A DNA stretch of 9,057 nt. Origin: Blastocatellia bacterium (GTDB lineage Bacteria > Acidobacteriota > Blastocatellia > Pyrinomonadales > Pyrinomonadaceae). The translations under genes and the position numbers were made by a program. Positions 6,365 to 9,057 of the stretch are shown here, one piece after another. The notes under the pieces are model-generated. The model saw nothing but the letters and a program-made list of their open reading frames with translations, made no database searches and was not told the DNA's origin. Positions within the stretch are counted from its first letter, which is position 1. Each line of letters begins with the position of its first letter. The stretch covers positions 1 through 9,057 of the forward strand of contig JACDAK010000313.1 of assembly GCA_013695495.1 (NCBI GenBank), written 5' to 3'.

Positions 6365-7219
6365 ATGGAGATAATAAACCGGCGTCAACGCATGGCTTCG
6401 ATCTCGCGCAAATTGCGACGCGACGCCAAAACGGTAGCGCTCGTTCCCACGATGGGCTCGCTCCACGAGGGCCACTTCGCTCTGATCAACCAAGCTCGGC
6501 AGATGTCGGACGTCGTTATCGTCTCGATCTTCGTTAATCCGGCCCAGTTCAACGATCAGAATGATTTCGACCGGTACCCAAAAGACCTCACGTCAGACGC
6601 CGCGATGCTGACAGATCACTCAGTCGATTACATCTTCGCTCCGGAAGCCGCGGACATCTATACCCCCGGCTTCAAAACTTTCGTCTACGTTGAAGATTTC
6701 GGTGAGGTGCTGGAGGGTGCCTCGCGTCCCGGCCATTTCAGAGGCGTTGCGACAATAATCACGATACTTTTCAACACCGTCCGCCCCGATTTTGCGATCT
6801 TCGGGCAAAAAGACGCACAGCAGCTCACCGTGATCAGGCGGCTAACTCAGGACCTACATTATGATATCGAAATAGTTGCTGTGTCCACCGTCCGGGAATC
6901 ATCAGGACTCGCGCTTTCCTCCCGTAACGAACTCCTGGCCCCCGACGACCGCGAACGAGCCGCGGTCATCTACAGATCCCTGCAAGCTGCTGAAAAAGCT
7001 TACGTTAACGGTGAACGAAATGCTTCAAAACTTACGCAGATGGTCGAGAACGAATTAGCCAAAGAGCCCGCAGCTCTTGTCGATTACGTCGCAGTGGTCG
7101 ACCCGCAGACACTTGAGCCGCTCGGTAAATCCATAGAAACGCAAGGTTTAGTCACCGTCGCGGCCAGCTTTGGCAAGGTGCGGCTTATTGATAACGTCCT
7201 TTTGAGCGAAAAGCAGTAA
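6365..7219 (+). CDS. panC: Pantothenate synthetase (pantoate--beta-alanine ligase)
   Basis: PanC condenses pantoate with beta-alanine using ATP through a pantoyl-adenylate intermediate; it is a cytoplasmic dimer of the nucleotidyltransferase superfamily. The product is 284 aa, the usual length. Motifs in order are PTMGSLHEGH (28-37, the HIGH-like ATP site), IFVNPAQFN (55-63), the pantoate-site stretch GHFRGVATI (123-131), the FGQKDAQQ element (146-153), and LALSSRN (182-188, the KMSKS equivalent). One oddity is that the segment before LALSSRN reads RESSG where most family members have Asp before Gly. The residue is not one of the classic ATP contacts, so activity is still expected. ATG at 6365 gives the typical N-terminus (MEII...RR). 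It is 6 bp after panB with no SD, so translational coupling is plausible. panD and panE are not in the window. Confidence 0.97.
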   Translation: MEIINRRQRMASISRKLRRDAKTVALVPTMGSLHEGHFALINQARQMSDVVIVSIFVNPAQFNDQNDFDRYPKDLTSDAAMLTDHSVDYIFAPEAADIYTPGFKTFVYVEDFGEVLEGASRPGHFRGVATIITILFNTVRPDFAIFGQKDAQQLTVIRRLTQDLHYDIEIVAVSTVRESSGLALSSRNELLAPDDRERAAVIYRSLQAAEKAYVNGERNASKLTQMVENELAKEPAALVDYVAVVDPQTLEPLGKSIETQGLVTVAASFGKVRLIDNVLLSEKQ

Positions 7220-7250
7220 GATGGCACCTGAAATGCATCTAAACTTGTGA

Positions 7251-7272
7251 GAGATCGCTAGAAGCGTATCTC
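7251..7272 (+). other. Hairpin in the leader just before the thioredoxin-like gene
   Basis: GAGAT-CGC (7251-7258) pairs with GCG-ATCTC (7264-7272, one bulged T at 7267) across a 5-base loop, giving eight base pairs. It lies in the 60-bp gap after panC and ends 7 bases before the next ATG. There is no U-run after it, so it is not an intrinsic terminator. In mRNA it could hinder ribosome loading or protect a processed 5' end. The role is inferred only from position. Confidence 0.35.
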
Positions 7273-7279
7273 GAATACT

Positions 7280-7786
7280 ATGAAAAGGTTATCCATAACA
7301 TTTTCGATTTTTGCCATAATGATGGCATTCGTCCTGACAGCATCGGCTCAGACTCGACTTACCGGTCTGAACGGCACGTCTGTCGCTATTGACCAGCAGA
7401 GGGGTAAGGTCGTAATTCTCGCGGTTGGCGCGAGCTGGCTCCCGCTGACGGCAAGGCAGGTTGAGTTCACTAACACGCTTGCAAAGCGTTATGCGGGTAA
7501 AGATGTCGTTATCTATTTTGTCGCGACCGATTCCCAAACGGCAAAGTCGCGAAACTTTGCGAGCAATGAAGACCTTCAGAAGTTTGCAACATCCTCAAAG
7601 CTTGCCGTGCCTGTTCTTCGTGACCCTGAAGGCGCCGGTACGTTGAAGAAGTACGGCATTGATCAGCTTCCGTCGTTTATTGTGCTTGATAAAAACGGCA
7701 GCCGGGCTGTTCCGCCCTATGGCGGCATCGATCCGAAGTTCGATCTCACCGTCACTATTGCGAGAACAGTCGACAGCCTTCTCTAA
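7280..7786 (+). CDS. Exported thioredoxin-fold (TlpA/redoxin-like) protein lacking cysteines
   Basis: The protein is 168 aa. Residues 1-24 form a Sec signal peptide (basic MKR, hydrophobic core, ASAQ cleavage region), so the mature protein is likely periplasmic or secreted. The remainder follows the TlpA/AhpC-TSA plan: GKVVILAVGASW (42-53) as the first strand and active-site entry, DVVIYFVATDS (75-85), VPVLRDPEGAGTLKKYGI (110-127), and QLPSFIVLDKNG (129-140), where Pro131 is the expected cis-proline. The canonical W-C-x-x-C is replaced by W-L-P-L-T (53-57), and there is no cysteine anywhere in the protein. It therefore cannot do thiol-disulfide exchange by the known mechanism. A binding, chaperone or structural role is possible but unproven. 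The ATG has no SD and follows a hairpin. The gene ends before a strong terminator. Confidence 0.8.
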   Translation: MKRLSITFSIFAIMMAFVLTASAQTRLTGLNGTSVAIDQQRGKVVILAVGASWLPLTARQVEFTNTLAKRYAGKDVVIYFVATDSQTAKSRNFASNEDLQKFATSSKLAVPVLRDPEGAGTLKKYGIDQLPSFIVLDKNGSRAVPPYGGIDPKFDLTVTIARTVDSLL

Positions 7787-7807
7787 GCACAAAGCAATAA
7801 CAACAAG

Positions 7808-7836
7808 AAAGCAGGTTCGAAAGGACCTGCTTTTTT
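7808..7836 (+). terminator. Rho-independent terminator, probably bidirectional
   Basis: GCAGGTTC (7811-7818) and GGACCTGC (7823-7830) form an 8-bp stem with one G-T wobble, closed by a GAAA tetraloop (GNRA class) and followed by six T residues (7831-7836). It sits 24 bp after the thioredoxin-like gene and abuts the maf stop codon on the other strand. Read from the minus strand the same stem is followed by TTTCTTGTTG, a weaker U-rich tail, so it can also end maf transcripts. Confidence 0.88.
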
Positions 7837-8402
7837 CATTGGATTTCGGCCGCAAGACGATAAACAAGATTTACCGGCAGCCCGACAACGTTCCAATAAT
7901 CTCCGACGATCCCGCGGATAAAAAGCGCTGCCTGCGCCTGAACCGCATACGCCCCGGCCTTATCCAACGGCTCACCGTAATCCACCAGGAACTGCACGTC
8001 GTCCTCCGTCAGTTGATCGAACCGCACCGAGGTGTGTTCGACAGCCGTCCGAAACACGTTATCCCGCACCAGAGCCACACCCGTTAGCACCTCGTGCTCG
8101 TTCCCGGAAAGCCGCCTCAGCATCGCCTTAGCATCTTCGACATCTACCGGCTTGCCGATTATCGCTCCATTAAGCACAACGGTCGTATCTGCCCCCAGCA
8201 CAAGCTGCCCTGCACGCCGGACCGCGACCGCCCGGGCCTTTTCAACCGCCAGCCGGCTGACGTAATCTTGCGGGCTTTCGCCGGCGATCTCGCTCTCATC
8301 AACTTCGGTCACGTCCTTCACAAAATCCCAGCCGACGGCATTCAGGATCTCGGCACGACGCGGGCTTCCGGAGGCAAGTATCAATGGCGGCAGTTTGAAC
8401 AT
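7836..8402 (-). CDS. maf: Maf family nucleoside triphosphate pyrophosphatase (YhdE-like, dTTP/UTP type)
   Basis: Maf proteins hydrolyse non-canonical or selected nucleoside triphosphates to the monophosphate and pyrophosphate, and some affect septum formation. The chosen ATG at 8402 gives 188 aa, a normal length. Motifs are LILASGSPRR (7-16, phosphate-binding), EVDES (34-38), LGADTTVV (69-76) with Asp72 as the likely general base, GKP (83-85), DKAGAYAVQ (147-155), and GDYWNVVGLP (167-176). The KAGAY element and the GDYxNVVGLP ending suggest the dTTP/UTP-specific (MafA/YhdE) branch rather than the YceF branch; that assignment is inferred. A TTG at 8471 would add 23 residues, but it abuts the divergent gene's start and the extension is unlike the family. 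The 3' end abuts the shared terminator. No SD is seen. Confidence 0.95.
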   Translation of the reverse strand: MFKLPPLILASGSPRRAEILNAVGWDFVKDVTEVDESEIAGESPQDYVSRLAVEKARAVAVRRAGQLVLGADTTVVLNGAIIGKPVDVEDAKAMLRRLSGNEHEVLTGVALVRDNVFRTAVEHTSVRFDQLTEDDVQFLVDYGEPLDKAGAYAVQAQAALFIRGIVGDYWNVVGLPVNLVYRLAAEIQ

Positions 8403-8471
8403 ATTACGTTTAGCTTTTCGTTTAGTCTCGTCTAAAATGTTAGATATTAAAGGATGTTCGGTCGATAACAA
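8403..8471. promoter_or_regulatory. Divergent promoter region between maf and the DciA-like gene
   Basis: This 69-bp stretch is AT-rich. On the plus strand TAAAAT (8433-8438, 5 of 6 to the -10 consensus) has only a poor -35 (TTAGCT, 17 bp upstream) and would give a leader of about 27 bases. On the minus strand TTGTTA (8471-8466) and TAATAT (8449-8444), 16 bp apart, each match consensus at 4 of 6 and could drive maf. The two overlap, so the genes may compete for polymerase. Confidence 0.33.
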
Positions 8472-8930
8472 ATGCAGGAGCTATTCTCGATCATCACAAA
8501 GCTCGGCAGCCATGCACCGCCCGGCGTCGATTTTCGACGCTCGCTCGTCCTCGCGGCGTGGCGGCGTGTTGCCGGGGACGAGCTAAACCGACGCGCGGCG
8601 ATCTCCGACTTCACTGACGGCGTGCTGACCATCGCCACAGCGTCCCCGACGTGGCAGAACCAGCTTCGCGAACTCGCTCCGCAGCTTCTTTACCGAGTAA
8701 ATGCGCTCATCGGCGGCAGCGGCGTCGACCGCATCGAGTTCATTGTGGACGAGGCCGCCGTCTCTGACGCTCTTTCACCCGACGATCAGATGATCGAAGA
8801 TGCCGAACCGGCGCCGGAGATCGTTCAGGCCGCGGCCGCAATAAAAGATGACGACCTTCGTGCCGCCTTTCTCGCTGCGGCCGCAAACAGCCTCGCACTA
8901 AAAGAGAAACGATATTTCGATAAACGCTGA
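8472..8930 (+). CDS. DciA family protein (DUF721), probable replicative helicase loader
   Basis: The protein is 152 aa, soluble. Residues about 4-92 match DUF721/DciA: an N-terminal helix (ELFSIITKLG), LVLAAWRRVAGDELNRRA (25-42) with the conserved Trp30 and VAG, DGVLTIATASPTW (49-61), an amphipathic helix with QLRELAPQLLYRVNALIG (64-81), then GVDRIEFIV. DciA proteins interact with and load DnaB helicase in bacteria lacking DnaC or DnaI; this is known for characterised members and inferred here. Residues 93-152 form an acidic, Ala-rich, poorly conserved tail ending in a charged helix (LKEKRYFDKR), where the family is variable. The ATG at 8472 has no SD within range, only an AGGA 17 bases upstream. 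gatC starts 5 bp after the stop, implying one transcript. Confidence 0.83.
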   Translation: MQELFSIITKLGSHAPPGVDFRRSLVLAAWRRVAGDELNRRAAISDFTDGVLTIATASPTWQNQLRELAPQLLYRVNALIGGSGVDRIEFIVDEAAVSDALSPDDQMIEDAEPAPEIVQAAAAIKDDDLRAAFLAAAANSLALKEKRYFDKR

Positions 8931-8935
8931 ACTAA

Positions 8936-9057
8936 ATGGACATAAGAAAAATAGCAAAGCTTGCTCATCTTGAGATCACCGACGACGAGGTCGCGCTTTA
9001 CACGCCTCAGATGCAGGGCATCGTCAGCTACATCGAGCAGCTAAATGAACTGGACAC
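8936..9057 (+). CDS. gatC: Asp/Glu-tRNA amidotransferase subunit C, N-terminal part (3' truncated by window edge)
   Basis: GatC is the small subunit of GatCAB, which amidates Glu-tRNA(Gln) and/or Asp-tRNA(Asn); it stabilises GatA and bridges it to GatB. About 40 codons are visible. The translation begins MDIRKIAKLAHLEIT, then DDEVALYTPQMQGIV and SYIEQLNELDT. This matches the family pattern of IAxLAxLEL, then an acidic helix, then IlxyIeqLnelDT, the most conserved part of GatC. The N-terminus is several residues shorter than in common GatC proteins (which start MxIxxEEVxKIAxLA), because the initiating Met directly precedes the IRKIA helix. No in-frame alternative lies closely upstream, and the preceding stop is only 5 bp away. 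No SD is present. gatA and gatB would be expected downstream or elsewhere. The GatC assignment is secure, but the rest of the gene lies outside the window. Confidence 0.92.
   Translation, partial: MDIRKIAKLAHLEITDDEVALYTPQMQGIVSYIEQLNELD

Noticed and set aside
8403..8471. TTG at 8471 as the maf start, giving 211 aa.
   Set aside because: The extra 23 residues are unlike Maf, the start would abut the divergent gene's ATG, and the AT-rich stretch is better explained as promoter.
1..9057. Search by eye for CRISPR repeats, insertion-sequence ends, transposase or integrase motifs, tRNA cloverleafs and toxin-antitoxin pairs.
   Set aside because: None seen. Every long coding frame is accounted for by chromosomal genes and no direct repeats with regular spacing were noticed; a computed repeat and tRNA scan would be needed to exclude weak cases.

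Overview
This window looks like a stretch of ordinary bacterial chromosome with moderate GC content, and I see no sign of an insertion sequence, prophage, CRISPR array, tRNA or rRNA. The gene content fits a Gram-negative-type free-living bacterium: UvrA, complete FolK/PanB/PanC, Maf, a DciA-type (DUF721) helicase loader and GatC. The sequence style (SD-poor starts, GerMN and DUF2695 proteins, a GT39-type membrane transferase) reminds me of Acidobacteriota, perhaps Blastocatellia. That placement is an impression, not a demonstrated result.

Left part (1-4657). The window opens inside the 3' end of uvrA (+), which runs convergently into a four-gene minus-strand set. In transcription order that set is an AlbA_2/Schlafen-like plus HATPase_c_4 protein (4657-3365), a polytopic GT-C/GT39-type glycosyltransferase (3315-1741), a small DUF2695 protein (1704-1399) and an exported GerMN-domain protein (1412-849). 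Spacings are 49 bp, 36 bp and a 14-bp overlap, so co-transcription is possible. The last gene overlaps the uvrA 3' end by 29 bp, tail to tail.

Middle (4658-7840). A roughly 250-bp divergent intergenic region precedes folK, then panB and panC 6 bp apart, on the plus strand. The neighbours are metabolically linked: FolK makes a folate precursor, PanB consumes 5,10-methylene-tetrahydrofolate, and PanC finishes pantothenate. A promoter-like TAGACT-17-TATATT sits right before panB. After panC come a small leader hairpin and a secreted thioredoxin-fold protein that has no cysteine at all. A strong intrinsic terminator follows, shared by this gene and the convergent maf gene.

Right part (7836-9057). 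maf (minus) and a DciA/DUF721 gene (plus) diverge from a 69-bp AT-rich region. The DciA gene is followed after 5 bp by the start of gatC, which runs off the window.

Most of the window is housekeeping. The observations most worth a second look are the cysteine-free thioredoxin-like protein, the uncharacterised minus-strand cluster with its AlbA_2/ATPase-fold protein, the near-absence of Shine-Dalgarno motifs, and the folK-panBC pairing. I found no convincing evidence of a new multi-gene system.
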